Below are positions 51,621 through 60,776 of a stretch of 64,000 bases of DNA, one piece after another. The notes under the pieces are model-generated. The model searched no databases and was not told where the DNA came from. It saw only the letters and a program-made list of their open reading frames with translations. This DNA comes from Robertmurraya sp. FSL R5-0851 (GTDB lineage Bacteria; Bacillota; Bacilli; Bacillales; Cytobacillaceae), in contig NZ_JBBOOE010000001.1 of assembly GCF_038002965.1 (NCBI RefSeq), positions 1,283,001-1,347,000 of the forward strand, written 5' to 3'. Numbering within the stretch: position 1 is the stretch's first letter; each line of letters begins with the position of its first letter. Made by a program: the position numbers and the translations under genes.

Positions 51621-51758
51621 ATGTACGGATATGGATATCCTTACAGCGGTTGCGGTTATCCAGCAGTTGGTGGAGTTGGATACGGTGGTGGCTTCGCTCT
51701 AATCGTTGTACTTTTCATCCTATTAATCATTGTTGGTGCTGCATGCTTTAAGTGGTAA
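51621..51758 (+). CDS. YjcZ-family small protein
   Basis: A 45-residue peptide: Tyr/Gly/Cys-rich N terminus ([13 protein letters not shown]), then [18 protein letters not shown] and an ending C-F-K-W. GGGAGG precedes the ATG. It follows the 35-residue relative by 38 bases without a terminator between them. Confidence 0.8.
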   Translation: MYGYGYPYSGCGYPAVGGVGYGGGFALIVVLFILLIIVGAACFKW

Positions 51759-51765
51759 AAAAAAA

Positions 51766-51795
51766 GAATGAAGGTGGGATTTCTCACCTTCATTC
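51766..51795. terminator. Bidirectional terminator between the YjcZ-like genes and tatD
   Basis: A perfect 11-bp stem GAATGAAGGTG / CACCTTCATTC. On the minus strand it is followed by nine T; on the plus strand by CTTTAT. Confidence 0.88.
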
Positions 51796-51797
51796 CT

Positions 51798-52568
51798 TTA
51801 TAATCGGAAGAATTGTTTTGTATTTACATACAGTGTTTCATATGTCTTTTCCATAGAGATAGCTTTCAATTCAGAAAGCTGTTTGATTGTTTGATGAATC
51901 ATATTAGGATGCGTCATTCTGCCACGAAATGGTCCTTCAAAGGGCCAGGGACCGTCTGTTTCCACCATGATCTGTGAAAGAGGAAAATGCTTAGCGATAT
52001 GTTGAATTTCTTCTTCGTAAAAAAGGTCAGGAGTAAGTGATATGAAATGTCCATTTTGAATGATGCGATCCATATCTGTGTCTGCTCCTTTAAACCAGTG
52101 GAAATGAGCATGTTCAATACTATGTCTTTCTAATAGAGAGCAAACAGTTGGCACGTCATCATAAATGGCATGAAGCGAGATAGGCAAGTTTTTCTTGCTA
52201 GCCAGCTTTACCCACTCTTCAAGTAGTTCTAGATACGGTTCCAGAGAGGAGTTCCAGGAAGTTGAAGTCCGTAAATAAAAGGGGAGGCCAACCTCTCCAA
52301 CCGCTATCATCTCATCAAAATGTGAGTACACCCATTGAAAAAGGTCTGCCATTTCTTTGTCTGAGCCTATTGCTTGTTCAGGGTGAAATCCAAACGCTGT
52401 TTTGACCTGCGGGTATACCTTTGAAATATGAGAGTTTCTTTTACAGGATTCTAAGTCATAGGAAACGCTTATGAGCATTTCAACTTCGTCAAGTGTCTCC
52501 ATCATCGTATGAATTTCCTCATCTAGGTACTTATCTAGATGGATGTGGCTGTCAATTATTTTCCTCAT
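51798..52568 (-). CDS. TatD-family hydrolase in thiamine operon
   Basis: A 256-residue TatD-like metal hydrolase: H8-I-H10 in D-S-H-I-H-L-D, Glu92 in G-E-V-G-L, and E-T-D-G-P-W near the end. Standard members are 3'-5' DNA/RNA exonucleases; this one diverges from the main TatD in length and spacing. Its ATG overlaps the ATPase stop (ATGA), so it is part of the TPP-controlled operon. A role in thiamine metabolism is suggested by context only. Confidence 0.8.
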   Translation of the reverse strand: MRKIIDSHIHLDKYLDEEIHTMMETLDEVEMLISVSYDLESCKRNSHISKVYPQVKTAFGFHPEQAIGSDKEMADLFQWVYSHFDEMIAVGEVGLPFYLRTSTSWNSSLEPYLELLEEWVKLASKKNLPISLHAIYDDVPTVCSLLERHSIEHAHFHWFKGADTDMDRIIQNGHFISLTPDLFYEEEIQHIAKHFPLSQIMVETDGPWPFEGPFRGRMTHPNMIHQTIKQLSELKAISMEKTYETLYVNTKQFFRL

Positions 52569-53311
52569 TTTTGACCAACCTTTACTTTTAAAAAATCATG
52601 AATCCTTTTTTTGTAACCGAGAAATTCTTCAGAGAACATTATTTCCTCGTTTCTAGGTCGTGAGAAGGGAACAGTGACCTCCTGTTTGATTCTTGCGGGT
52701 TTATCGGATAATACAAGTATGCGGTCGGAAAGAAAGAGTGCTTCCTCGATATTATGGGTAACAAAAACAATTGTTTTTTTGTACTGTTCCCAAATCGAAA
52801 GTAGCCATAACTGCATTTCCTGACGAGTTAATTCGTCTAAAGCTGAAAATGGCTCATCTAAACAGATGATGGGCTGGGGACTAAGAAGTGCCCGTAAAAA
52901 TGCCACCCTTTGCTTCATACCTCCTGAAAGTTCGTGAGGAAAAGCATTTCTATATTCTAATAGCCCCGCTCTTCGCAGCATCTCCATAGCCATTTCGTAA
53001 TCTTTTTTAGCTTGTAGCTCTTGTCCAAGAACAACATTTTGAATAATTGTTCGCCATGGAAATAAGGAAGGGATTTGGGGCATATAACTAATATGTCCTC
53101 TGTTACCTGTAATGTTGTTTCCTTCGAGGATAATAGACCCTGTAAGAGGAGCCCGGAGACCGCCGATTAACTGGAAAATCGTACTTTTTCCACTTCCAGA
53201 GGGACCAAGAACGGTTACGAATTCCCCGTTCTTAATAGAGAGGTTGAGATTCTGTAATATTGGTTTATCTCTATAAGAAAAAGACACATTATGTAATTCA
53301 AGATGCTCCAC
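52565..53311 (-). CDS. thiZ: ABC transporter ATPase for thiamine precursor uptake (ThiZ)
   Basis: A 248-residue SsuB/TauB-type ABC ATPase: Walker A G-P-S-G-S-G-K-S at 36-43, signature L-S-G-G-M-K-Q at 128-134, Walker B I-I-C-L-D-E at 148-153. With ThiX and ThiY it should import the thiamine pyrimidine precursor (HMP or its formylamino form). It overlaps thiX by 14 bases. Confidence 0.88.
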   Translation of the reverse strand: MEHLELHNVSFSYRDKPILQNLNLSIKNGEFVTVLGPSGSGKSTIFQLIGGLRAPLTGSIILEGNNITGNRGHISYMPQIPSLFPWRTIIQNVVLGQELQAKKDYEMAMEMLRRAGLLEYRNAFPHELSGGMKQRVAFLRALLSPQPIICLDEPFSALDELTRQEMQLWLLSIWEQYKKTIVFVTHNIEEALFLSDRILVLSDKPARIKQEVTVPFSRPRNEEIMFSEEFLGYKKRIHDFLKVKVGQK

Positions 53312-54071
53312 GATTTTTCCCCTCTGCTTTCCAACGAATAATAAATCTCTCTAACCAATTGATCATGATAAAAAATAACAAACTTAAAGCCATAATGAGA
53401 AATATGGCAACAAAGACACGATCTGTTCGAAATGATGAGGAAGAGAGTGTCATATAGACTCCAATCCCATTTTCTGATCCTAACCATTCAGATATTACAG
53501 CACCCATTACACTATATGTCGCTGAAATTTTCAGCCCTGAAAAGATGGAGGGCAGGGCAAACGGAAACTCGAGTTTCCAAAATAACTGACGTTTGGTTGC
53601 TCCTGCCATTTGCATATAATGAAAAAGCTCAGGAGCAACCTGGCGAAATCCATCCATGGCTGAAATCGTAATAGGAAAGAAACAAACCAGAGTAATAACA
53701 ATTAGTTTTGGTAATAGGCCAAAGCCGAACCATATAACCAGAAGTGGAGCAAGTACAATAATAGGTATATTTTGCGATAATATAAGAAGCGGATATAAAG
53801 ATTCTTTTAAAAAAGGAATATTATGTAATATAAAGGCAGTTAACAGACCTACGGTAACTCCAGAAACAAAGCCTAGTAAAATAAGCCGAATGGTGGAAGA
53901 AAGATGTACAGAAACACTGCTCCAGCCATTGATAAGTTCATTAAAAATTTGTGAGGGAGTTGGGAGCAGCCAAGTTGGAATCTCAGTGATTCTTGCAGTG
54001 AATTCCCAAACAAGGAATAAAAGGAGGAGAACAAAAGTTGGTCTCCACCCTTTTTGTAATTTTTGTATCAT
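53298..54071 (-). CDS. thiX: ABC transporter permease for thiamine precursor uptake (ThiX)
   Basis: A 257-residue BPD_transp_1 permease of the SsuC/TauC type with about six helices. A coupling loop is visible at Q-M-A-G-A-T-K-R-Q-L-F-W-K-L-E-F-P. The gene overlaps its neighbours on both sides. Substrate is inferred from the upstream TPP riboswitch and the ThiY-like receptor. Confidence 0.88.
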   Translation of the reverse strand: MIQKLQKGWRPTFVLLLLFLVWEFTARITEIPTWLLPTPSQIFNELINGWSSVSVHLSSTIRLILLGFVSGVTVGLLTAFILHNIPFLKESLYPLLILSQNIPIIVLAPLLVIWFGFGLLPKLIVITLVCFFPITISAMDGFRQVAPELFHYMQMAGATKRQLFWKLEFPFALPSIFSGLKISATYSVMGAVISEWLGSENGIGVYMTLSSSSFRTDRVFVAIFLIMALSLLFFIMINWLERFIIRWKAEGKNRGAS

Positions 54072-54361
54072 GAACGATATTTCTCCGTAAGAGTATCCAT
54101 TGTTATACCAGTTGGCTGGTAAAGAATCTTCACCTGTGAAATAACATTACTGCTTCCCATTTCAATCATCTTTTCATTCATTTTCGTAATCACTGAAAAT
54201 AGTTCCTGAAGATCACCCTCCATAGTTGTTTCTAAGGGATGAACCTCATACTTTACTCCTGACGCATCAATAACGGCTATTGCTTCATCTACGTAAGGAA
54301 TCACATTTTCACCGTTTTTTGTCTTAGGGATAATTTGTATACTAACAAGTGCGTTTGCCAT
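54068..54361 (-). CDS. MTH1187/YkoF-type thiamine-binding protein
   Basis: A 97-residue MTH1187-family protein: S-I-Q-I-I-P-K-T, then A-I-A-V-I-D-A-S-G-V-K-Y-E-V-H-P-L-E-T-T-M-E-G-D split across two strands. Proteins of this family, like half of YkoF, bind thiamine or its pyrimidine part. It overlaps thiX by four bases and follows thiY by 11. It is probably a cytoplasmic carrier or sensor for the imported precursor. Confidence 0.82.
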   Translation of the reverse strand: MANALVSIQIIPKTKNGENVIPYVDEAIAVIDASGVKYEVHPLETTMEGDLQELFSVITKMNEKMIEMGSSNVISQVKILYQPTGITMDTLTEKYRS

Positions 54362-54372
54362 ATGAACAACTC

Positions 54373-55368
54373 CTATTGTGGTAAAAATTCATTAGTAAAG
54401 GCTTTTTCTGCATCTAACTCTGATTCTAGCAACCCGTTCTCAAGCATCCAAGAAGCATAGTTTTCCCATACTTCTAAACTTTGCTCACCCCATTGGTCTG
54501 CATCGTCTTGATATTTGGTAGCAAGCCATTCCTGACTTTTCTTTACAAGCTCTGCGTCAAGTTCTGGAGCAGCTTTGATTAAGACGTCAGCGGCATCGGA
54601 AGGATTGTCGATAGCAAATTCATAGCCTTTTGAAGCGGCATTAACAAAAGCTCTTACTGTTTCAGGATCGTTGTTAATCATGTTTTCGCTAGTGGTTAAA
54701 ACAGGTGTATAGTAGTCTAACTTTTCGGAGTAATCGGTTAAGTAGACCATATTAATGTCTTCTCCTCGTAATTCCGCTTCTACGCCTGTCCAACCGTAGT
54801 ATATCCAAGCAAAGTCAATATCACGTTTAACAGCGGTAAAGAAGTCCGCATCGCCTATGTTTACAATATTCACCTTTTCTACATCTGCTTGTTCTTGCTT
54901 CATAAGTGAGTCGATGACGGATTCTTCAACAGGTGAACCCCAACCACCGTATGTTTTTCCCTCAAAATCTTTAGGGGATTGAATATTTTTAGATGCCGGT
55001 GATGCGAAACCAGAAGTGTTGTGTTGAATAACCGCAGCTATAGAAACAAGCGGTACTCCTTGTACTCTTGCCTGTGTAATTCCTTCTTGATAACCTACAC
55101 CAAAATCAGCTTTCTCAGAAGCAACAAGTTGGTCAGCACCAGCTTCTCCAGGCATCTGAATGGTCACATCAAGACCTTCCTCTTCAAAAAAGCCCTTTTC
55201 TTTTGCAACATATAGTCCTGTGTGATTCGTATTTGGAGTCCAATCAAGAACGACAGTCACTTTTTTTAAGTCAGCGCTTGACTCCTCTTGTTCTGTTTGC
55301 TGTTCATTTGTTTCTGAACAACCTGCGAGTAATACAGAAGCTGTTATTGCAGCTATCCATTTTTTCAT
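54373..55368 (-). CDS. thiY: Thiamine precursor-binding lipoprotein (ThiY)
   Basis: A 331-residue NMT1/THI5-like substrate-binding protein. Signal peptide with lipobox L-L-A-G-C, then V-V-L-D-W-T-P-N-T-N-H-T-G-L-Y-V-A, the hallmark of HMP-binding ThiY/Thi5 proteins. GGAGGAG lies six bases before the ATG. First gene of the operon, directly behind the TPP riboswitch and its terminator. Confidence 0.92.
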   Translation of the reverse strand: MKKWIAAITASVLLAGCSETNEQQTEQEESSADLKKVTVVLDWTPNTNHTGLYVAKEKGFFEEEGLDVTIQMPGEAGADQLVASEKADFGVGYQEGITQARVQGVPLVSIAAVIQHNTSGFASPASKNIQSPKDFEGKTYGGWGSPVEESVIDSLMKQEQADVEKVNIVNIGDADFFTAVKRDIDFAWIYYGWTGVEAELRGEDINMVYLTDYSEKLDYYTPVLTTSENMINNDPETVRAFVNAASKGYEFAIDNPSDAADVLIKAAPELDAELVKKSQEWLATKYQDDADQWGEQSLEVWENYASWMLENGLLESELDAEKAFTNEFLPQ

Positions 55369-55420
55369 TACTTTCTCCTCCAATGGTATAAGTAGGAACA
55401 TGACCTGGCCCCATAGACGA

Positions 55421-55451
55421 CAAAAAGCGCCGCAGTTTTTGAACCGGGCGC
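55421..55451 (-). terminator. Terminator of the TPP riboswitch expression platform
   Basis: On the minus strand GCGCC pairs with GGCGC around an imperfect inner stem and is followed by TTTTTG, between aptamer and thiY. Confidence 0.8.
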
Positions 55452-55484
55452 ATATGTTTAAACAATATGATTGTCTAAAGAATA

Positions 55485-55573
55485 TGTTCCCTACGCTGGT
55501 TTCATCCAGATCAGGTTCAAAGGGTCAGCATCAATGGGATGCACTCTCAACCGGTCTTCATCGGTTCCCCTAC
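55485..55573 (-). ncRNA. TPP (THI-box) riboswitch
   Basis: On the minus strand the aptamer begins GGGGAACC, contains the THI signatures TGAGAGTGCA, GACCCTTTGAACCTGATCTGG and ACCAGCGTAGGGAA in order. TPP binding ends transcription before thiY. Sequence elements are all in the expected spacing. Confidence 0.95.
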
Positions 55574-55771
55574 AATTCTTACCTATTTAGTTTCATTTCT
55601 ATCTCATTATAGCAGAAATTATTTTCTTGAAAAGGAAGAACTTTCTTGGAAAATGAACATAATGATATGTTTGTTGTTGCTTTTGTAAAGAACACATTGC
55701 AAACTTTAAACAGTCACGATAAGATTGAAGTTATGGATGAATTTGTGTAAGGAAAGAAAGGAATTTCTATA

Positions 55772-57352
55772 ATGGCAAAAAATTTTAAAGATGATGTACA
55801 ATCGCGTCGCACATTTGCGATCATTTCCCACCCAGATGCTGGGAAAACGACATTAACTGAGAAGTTATTGTTATTTGGTGGAGCCATTCGTGATGCGGGA
55901 ACAGTTAAAGGAAAGAAAACGGGTAAGTTTGCTACGAGCGATTGGATGGAAATTGAAAAACAACGTGGTATTTCCGTTACGTCGAGTGTGATGCAATTTG
56001 ATTATAATGACTGTCGAGTAAATATTCTTGATACACCAGGTCACCAAGACTTCAGTGAAGATACGTATCGTACTCTTACAGCTGTTGATAGTGCGGTCAT
56101 GATAATCGATTCAGCAAAAGGGATTGAGGAGCAGACCTTAAAGCTATTTAAAGTATGTCGAATGAGAGGCATTCCGATTTTTACCTTTATTAATAAGCTT
56201 GATCGTCAGGGGAAATCTCCATTAGAACTTTTAGCTGAACTAGAAGAGGTTATGGGAATAGAATCATATCCGATGAACTGGCCGATTGGAATGGGGAAAG
56301 AATTTCTCGGTATATATGACCGTTTTTACAAGCGAATTGAACAATTCCGAGTAGATGAGGAAGAACGTTTTGTTGGGTTAAATGAAGATGGAGAAATAGA
56401 AGGAGATCATAAATTAAAGCAATACTCCTTATATGACCAGACGTTGGAAGAAATCATGCTATTAAATGAAGCGGGGAATGAGTTTTCTCGTGAAAGAATA
56501 GCAAATGGGGAACTAACACCTGTATTCTTTGGTAGCGCCCTAGCGAACTTTGGTGTTCAAACTTTTCTAGAAACCTATCTTCAATTTGCACCTGCACCTC
56601 AAGCACGGGAATCTACAGAAGGAAAAATCGATCCATTATCAGAGGATTTCTCAGGCTTTATTTTTAAGATTCAAGCTAATATGAATCCTGCTCATAGGGA
56701 TAGAATTGCCTTTTTACGTGTATGTTCAGGAAAATTCGAAAGAGGGATGACAGTCAATATCCCACGCTTAGGAAAGTCAATGAAGCTTTCTCAATCAACA
56801 CAGTTTATGGCGGATGACCGAAACACGGTTGATGAAGCGGTTAGTGGAGATATTATTGGTTTGTACGATCCAGGTACGTATCAAATTGGAGATACATTGA
56901 CTGTTGGAAAAAACAACTTTCAATATGAAAAGCTTCCACAGTTTACACCTGAACTCTTTGTTCGAGTTTCAGCTAAAAACGTAATGAAGCAAAAGTCTTT
57001 TCATAAAGGAATTCAGCAACTTGTACAAGAGGGAGCCATTCAGCTCTTCCGTACGGTTCGAACAGATGATTATTTGCTAGGGGCCGTAGGTCAACTTCAA
57101 TTTGAAGTGTTTGAGCATCGAATGAGAAACGAGTACAATGCTGAGGTATTAATGGAAAGATTAGGCTCAAAAATTGTCCGTTGGGTCGAAAATGAAGAAA
57201 TTAACGAAAATCTTTCTAGCAGTCGAAGTCTTTTAGTAAAGGATCGCTACGATAAGAAAGTATTTCTTTTCGAAAACGACTTTGCCCTTCGCTGGTTCCA
57301 AGAAAAAAATCCAGATATTACACTTTATAATCCTATGGATGATTATCAATAA
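55772..57352 (+). CDS. prfC: Peptide chain release factor 3
   Basis: A 526-residue translational GTPase. The G1 loop S-H-P-D-A-G-K-T is at 19-26, G3 is D-T-P-G-H, and N-K-L-D supplies G4. The V-T-S-S-V-M-Q-F switch I segment is typical for RF3. It recycles RF1/RF2 from the ribosome after termination. RF3 is absent from B. subtilis 168 but present in several other Bacillaceae. The ATG has AAAGGAA at a somewhat long spacing. Confidence 0.93.
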   Translation: MAKNFKDDVQSRRTFAIISHPDAGKTTLTEKLLLFGGAIRDAGTVKGKKTGKFATSDWMEIEKQRGISVTSSVMQFDYNDCRVNILDTPGHQDFSEDTYRTLTAVDSAVMIIDSAKGIEEQTLKLFKVCRMRGIPIFTFINKLDRQGKSPLELLAELEEVMGIESYPMNWPIGMGKEFLGIYDRFYKRIEQFRVDEEERFVGLNEDGEIEGDHKLKQYSLYDQTLEEIMLLNEAGNEFSRERIANGELTPVFFGSALANFGVQTFLETYLQFAPAPQARESTEGKIDPLSEDFSGFIFKIQANMNPAHRDRIAFLRVCSGKFERGMTVNIPRLGKSMKLSQSTQFMADDRNTVDEAVSGDIIGLYDPGTYQIGDTLTVGKNNFQYEKLPQFTPELFVRVSAKNVMKQKSFHKGIQQLVQEGAIQLFRTVRTDDYLLGAVGQLQFEVFEHRMRNEYNAEVLMERLGSKIVRWVENEEINENLSSSRSLLVKDRYDKKVFLFENDFALRWFQEKNPDITLYNPMDDYQ

Positions 57353-57360
57353 GTATAAGG

Positions 57361-57391
57361 GAGTCCTCAAGATTGAGGGCTTCTTTATTTT
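57361..57391 (+). terminator. Terminator after prfC
   Basis: AGTCCTCA / TGAGGGCT with one G-T pair and loop AGAT, followed by TCTTTATTTT. Confidence 0.75.
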
Positions 57392-57556
57392 ATATTCATT
57401 AGGAAGAGTGGTCTGGAAAAAAAAACTAATGTCGAAAAATGTAGGAAAAGTCTTGCATGTTCAAGTGATAATTCTTCTTTATTTCGTACAACCTATAAGT
57501 AATGAAAATTAGCTGGTGATTAGGATGAAATGTTAATGACGTTCTCCAATGTCCAG

Positions 57557-57561
57557 AACTT
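57557..57561. repeat. Left 5-bp target duplication (AACTT)
   Basis: AACTT flanks the left end of the transposon; AACTT at 60777-60781 flanks the right end in the same orientation. Confidence 0.65.
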
Positions 57562-57641
57562 GACGGTGTTGATTGTCCTAAAACTGACGGATTCACTGTC
57601 CAAAAATGAAAGGGAAGCAGTTCACATGCTTCCCTAATGAT

Positions 57642-57878
57642 TTACAAATCAACTTGATACGTCTCATTTTTCTTAAGGTAGAACCTAACATCATTTCGAC
57701 CCGTAAGGATATACCAGTCTCTGCCCAATTCCAAGCGGCAGGAAAGAGTCTTCCCACTTCCCAGATGTAGATCAAACCATTCACCACATCTCATCTTATA
57801 ACCAGAATTGTCTCCCCAAAACACGACCCAACAATCCAACTCTTCATTGTAATTCATTTCTTTCCAGCGACTTTTCAT
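57642..57878 (-). CDS. DUF5348 protein of the transposon
   Basis: A 78-residue protein, overlapping the ATPase stop (ATGA). It has a compact beta pattern: D-C-W-V-V-F-W-G, G-E-W-F-D-L-H-L-G, C-R-L-E-L-G-R-D-W-Y. It matches the small DUF5348 proteins found next to this kind of transposase/ATPase pair. The role is unknown; a DNA-end or target-binding accessory is a guess. Confidence 0.7.
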   Translation of the reverse strand: MKSRWKEMNYNEELDCWVVFWGDNSGYKMRCGEWFDLHLGSGKTLSCRLELGRDWYILTGRNDVRFYLKKNETYQVDL

Positions 57879-58675
57879 GAAAGCTCACCCTGTATGACTT
57901 GCTTGATCATATGGTCGTCAATGATCCTTCGGCCATTTTGTGAGCCATAGAGTAGACTATGTGTGCAGAGTTTATTTATCAGCCTTGCGGCACCACCAGA
58001 AAACCGATGGATTTCGTCGAGCGCCCCGTCAGAGAAAATTGGTTGATCAACTCCAGCATAACGAAGATGCCTAGAAACATATTCCTCAACCTGGGCACGA
58101 TCGAGATGTCCTAACTGGAATTGGATATCGATTCTTTGGCGTATCGCTGCGTAGGATTGGAGTCGAAGACGATCCCACAATTCACTTTGACCGACGAGAA
58201 TGAGTGCCATCGGACTTTGCGAATCCATTTTGAAGTTCAGTAAGAAACGAACCTCTTCAAGCATTTCCCGGTCCAGAAGATGGGCTTCGTCCACTACCAC
58301 CACAGGTTGTAGCCCTCGTATGCCTTTCATTAATTCAATCTCACGATGAAGCTGCCGTTTTGCATCTCCTCGATAAAACTTCGCTTCGGAGCCTAACTGT
58401 TCCAAAAGACCTTTGTAAAAATGACGAGGTGTTAATTTAGAGTCGGACAGGTAAAGGATATGGAATTTCCCTTTATCCAATTTGTCCACAAACTTACGGA
58501 TGGTCGTGGTCTTTCCAGTACCACTATCCCCACTCAAAACGGCAAAAAGCTGTCTTTCAGCTGTGTACTTCAGCCTTCCAAGGATTTCTTGCATCATGGA
58601 GGAATCATACAATTGATCAGTCGGAAGATCTCTGGCGAAAGGGGTGTTATCCATTTCATAGAAGGCTTCAAACAC
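57875..58675 (-). CDS. ExeA/TniB-like AAA ATPase of the transposon
   Basis: A 266-residue AAA ATPase with Walker A G-D-S-G-T-G-K-T at 49-56 and Walker B V-V-V-V-D-E-A-H at 125-132. Such ATPases (TniB, TnsC, ExeA-like) choose the target and activate the transposase. I chose the GTG start with GGAAGGAGG nine bases upstream, giving M-F-E-A-F-Y as in relatives; an ATG nine codons earlier sits too near that site. It overlaps the transposase by eight bases. Confidence 0.88.
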   Translation of the reverse strand: MFEAFYEMDNTPFARDLPTDQLYDSSMMQEILGRLKYTAERQLFAVLSGDSGTGKTTTIRKFVDKLDKGKFHILYLSDSKLTPRHFYKGLLEQLGSEAKFYRGDAKRQLHREIELMKGIRGLQPVVVVDEAHLLDREMLEEVRFLLNFKMDSQSPMALILVGQSELWDRLRLQSYAAIRQRIDIQFQLGHLDRAQVEEYVSRHLRYAGVDQPIFSDGALDEIHRFSGGAARLINKLCTHSLLYGSQNGRRIIDDHMIKQVIQGELS

Positions 58676-60023
58676 GAGAATCATCCTCCTTCCAAACGGC
58701 ACGGAAGGTCACGGCAGGTTTCTGTTCAGTTTGACGTTTTTGGTTCTTTCGTTCAGCTGCCTTTAATAGTCTTGAAGATTCTACATCCTGCACCTGTAGG
58801 TGCTCAGGTAATGCAGGACGCTTCCCAGCTCTTTCCCCTATGACAAGCTTTTTGGCCTTCCAAGGAGTATGATCCTCGAACTCAATGGTCAGCTCCTTGA
58901 TATTCGCAGGGTCATAAACAACCTCAACCTGTCGTCCAATGAATGCCAGGCCCACCTCATATTTTTGATCCATGAAGCTGATACATCCTGATTTATCGAC
59001 TTTTCTCGTTTCACAATGGAGAAATGCATTACTCAACGTATCCGGATCGATGAACCGAATCGCTTTCTTATCTGAACGAAATGCCGTTTCCGGGCTAATT
59101 TTCTCCCCAAGTGCAGAATGAGGCTTATTCTGATAACACTCTGTCAGCCACACTTGGAAAAGCTCATTCAGACGATCAAGTGTATTGGGTTTTTCGATGA
59201 CAGCCTCACTGATGAATGAATCTATGATTCTATTGAAGCGTTCAATTTTCCCTTTTGATTCAGCTGAGTACGGCCGTGTGTAAGTAAGGCGGGTGCCTAT
59301 TTTTGAGCAGGTACGCGACATCCATTTGGTTCGATATTGCTTTCCATTATCAAAATAGACAGCCTCTGGAACACCATACTTCTGGATGGCCTGACGGAAG
59401 GAATCCTCAATGATCCTTGAATCCAATGTAGGGTAGAAAGCTGCATGAAGCACAAACCTGGTTGCGTCGTCGATAAAGGCGACAAGATACACTTGTTTCT
59501 TCATTCCATTGGGACCAATCGGCAGGTAAGGGCCATACTTGATATCTGATTGCCATAGTTGGTTGCGATGTCGCTTCTGAAATCTCCTGGCAGCTACTCC
59601 TGTCTGGGAATAAAGTCGCATATGCCGTGTGCTGTAACCTTTTTCAGTGAGCTTTTCCTGGAGCGTTGACCTTTTGATCTGTCCTGGCTCAGCCAACCCT
59701 TCCCACTCGAGTATCTGTATGATTTGTGCTACGCTCCGGCTTGGCACTTCCTTACGCAGAAGGATTGCCTGTTCCAATAAATGAGGAGGGATAGCTTCAG
59801 ACTTACGAGCACCTTTTCTTCCTTGTGGCTTTAGTCCCCCAAACCCATCTTCCTGAAATTGAGCCAAATATCGCCTGATGGTTCTTTCTGAAAGACCGCT
59901 GGCCTTCACTATTTGGTCTCTTAATTCCTTTACCTTCCCAGCGTCAAGCCCCTCTGCCAATAAAGGGGATATCAGCTGAAAACGCTGCACTGCCAATTCC
60001 TCTGATTTCTTATGTTCCCTCAT
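58668..60023 (-). CDS. DDE integrase-type transposase of the transposon
   Basis: A 451-residue rve-type transposase. N-terminal HTH regions (L-S-E-R-T-I-R-R-Y at about 44-52 and a second near 95-125) precede the catalytic core with Asp160 (Q-S-D-I-K-Y-G), Asp225 (Y-F-D-N-G-K-Q-Y) and Glu261 (G-K-I-E-R-F-N). A Mu-type C-terminal beta domain follows. GGAGAG precedes the ATG. The frame is intact. Confidence 0.9.
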   Translation of the reverse strand: MREHKKSEELAVQRFQLISPLLAEGLDAGKVKELRDQIVKASGLSERTIRRYLAQFQEDGFGGLKPQGRKGARKSEAIPPHLLEQAILLRKEVPSRSVAQIIQILEWEGLAEPGQIKRSTLQEKLTEKGYSTRHMRLYSQTGVAARRFQKRHRNQLWQSDIKYGPYLPIGPNGMKKQVYLVAFIDDATRFVLHAAFYPTLDSRIIEDSFRQAIQKYGVPEAVYFDNGKQYRTKWMSRTCSKIGTRLTYTRPYSAESKGKIERFNRIIDSFISEAVIEKPNTLDRLNELFQVWLTECYQNKPHSALGEKISPETAFRSDKKAIRFIDPDTLSNAFLHCETRKVDKSGCISFMDQKYEVGLAFIGRQVEVVYDPANIKELTIEFEDHTPWKAKKLVIGERAGKRPALPEHLQVQDVESSRLLKAAERKNQKRQTEQKPAVTFRAVWKEDDSRV

Positions 60024-60067
60024 GATACACTCTCCTCTCTGTGTCTATCACGAGTGTAAATCAGGTG

Positions 60068-60598
60068 TTATTGGACAATGAATGCAGAACGGGTGTGTAT
60101 CCATAAATTAATATTTACGATGGGCCGGACAATTCTTGTTAGCCATCCATTGGCATCTCCTGCCAAGCGTCCTATCCTTTGAAGTGCGGTCCCTGAACAT
60201 TTGGACGTGACATCCAGGGGGATATTTCCTTGGTTGGTTCTGATCATGATGGAATTCAAACAGCCTATCCAATAATCCACAAATTGATGAAACCAGCCGT
60301 ACCATCTCGAAAGAGTGGAATCATCGGCGGGAACAATGTGGGTGGACGGGTTCGTAAGAACGTCTTCGATACATTCAGCCTCATAGCGTTTATAAGGAAT
60401 CAATAAATCTGGAAGTTCATGATGAATGGTCTGACAATTGGTGCACTGCAATCTTCGGATGTTATATGTCTTACTCTGACCTGTATGATCCTTGGCTTTT
60501 CGATTCTTTGTACCTCTAACCAACATGTCTTTCCCGCAGCATGGGGAAGGAATCCTCCCCGCACCCCTAACTAAAAACTCCAGTAAGTATGTTTTCAA
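60068..60598 (-). CDS. DUF6431 zinc-finger protein of the transposon
   Basis: A 176-residue protein with two Cys pairs: P-C-C near residue 20 and C-T-N-C near residue 52-55, then H-H-E-L-P-D-L-L-I-P-Y-K-R-Y, typical of DUF6431. It looks like a zinc-ribbon and HTH protein and is always near this transposase in related elements, as far as I recall. The start is TTG without a good site, so the N terminus is uncertain. Confidence 0.7.
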   Translation of the reverse strand: MKTYLLEFLVRGAGRIPSPCCGKDMLVRGTKNRKAKDHTGQSKTYNIRRLQCTNCQTIHHELPDLLIPYKRYEAECIEDVLTNPSTHIVPADDSTLSRWYGWFHQFVDYWIGCLNSIMIRTNQGNIPLDVTSKCSGTALQRIGRLAGDANGWLTRIVRPIVNINLWIHTRSAFIVQ

Positions 60599-60641
60599 TC
60601 AGCTGATAATCTGATACAATAATCATATACTTTTTTTGTGG

Positions 60642-60690
60642 GACGTCTCCTGTATAACTGTTGGCGCAGTTATACATTATGGGGGACGTC
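60642..60690. repeat. Nested hairpin inside the transposon right end
   Basis: GTATAACTG pairs perfectly with CAGTTATAC around loop TTGGCG. On both sides lies GGGACGTC in direct orientation; GACGTC is self-complementary, so the outer copies can also pair. Read on plus, the structure ends in TTTTCC. Confidence 0.7.
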
Positions 60691-60776
60691 TTTTCCTTTC
60701 CCCAAAATAAATGTCGAAATGTTTCGAATTATATACGGACATTATAATCGACTAATTCTGGACAGGCAATACCGTC

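Larger units (their letters stand above)
57562..60776 (-). mobile_element. Transposon with DDE transposase, AAA ATPase, DUF5348 and DUF6431 (3215 bp)
   Basis: The ends are related inverted repeats: left GACGGTGTTGATTGTCC and right (complement) GACGGTATTGCCTGTCC, each followed inside by further TGTCC and GACGG/GTCG modules, the usual arrangement of multiple transposase sites. A 5-bp direct repeat AACTT flanks both ends. All four genes point left. Base and gene content suggest a self-contained Tn5053/Tn7-core-like element; which group it belongs to cannot be set here. Confidence 0.75.

Noticed and set aside
53656..54090. 144-codon plus-strand frame antisense to thiX
   Set aside because: Antisense to a conserved permease, without a ribosome site or recognisable domain.
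57545..57610. CRISPR-like repeats (TGTCC/GACGG modules)
   Set aside because: Few, imperfect and matched by inverted copies at the other end; they are transposon-end binding sites.
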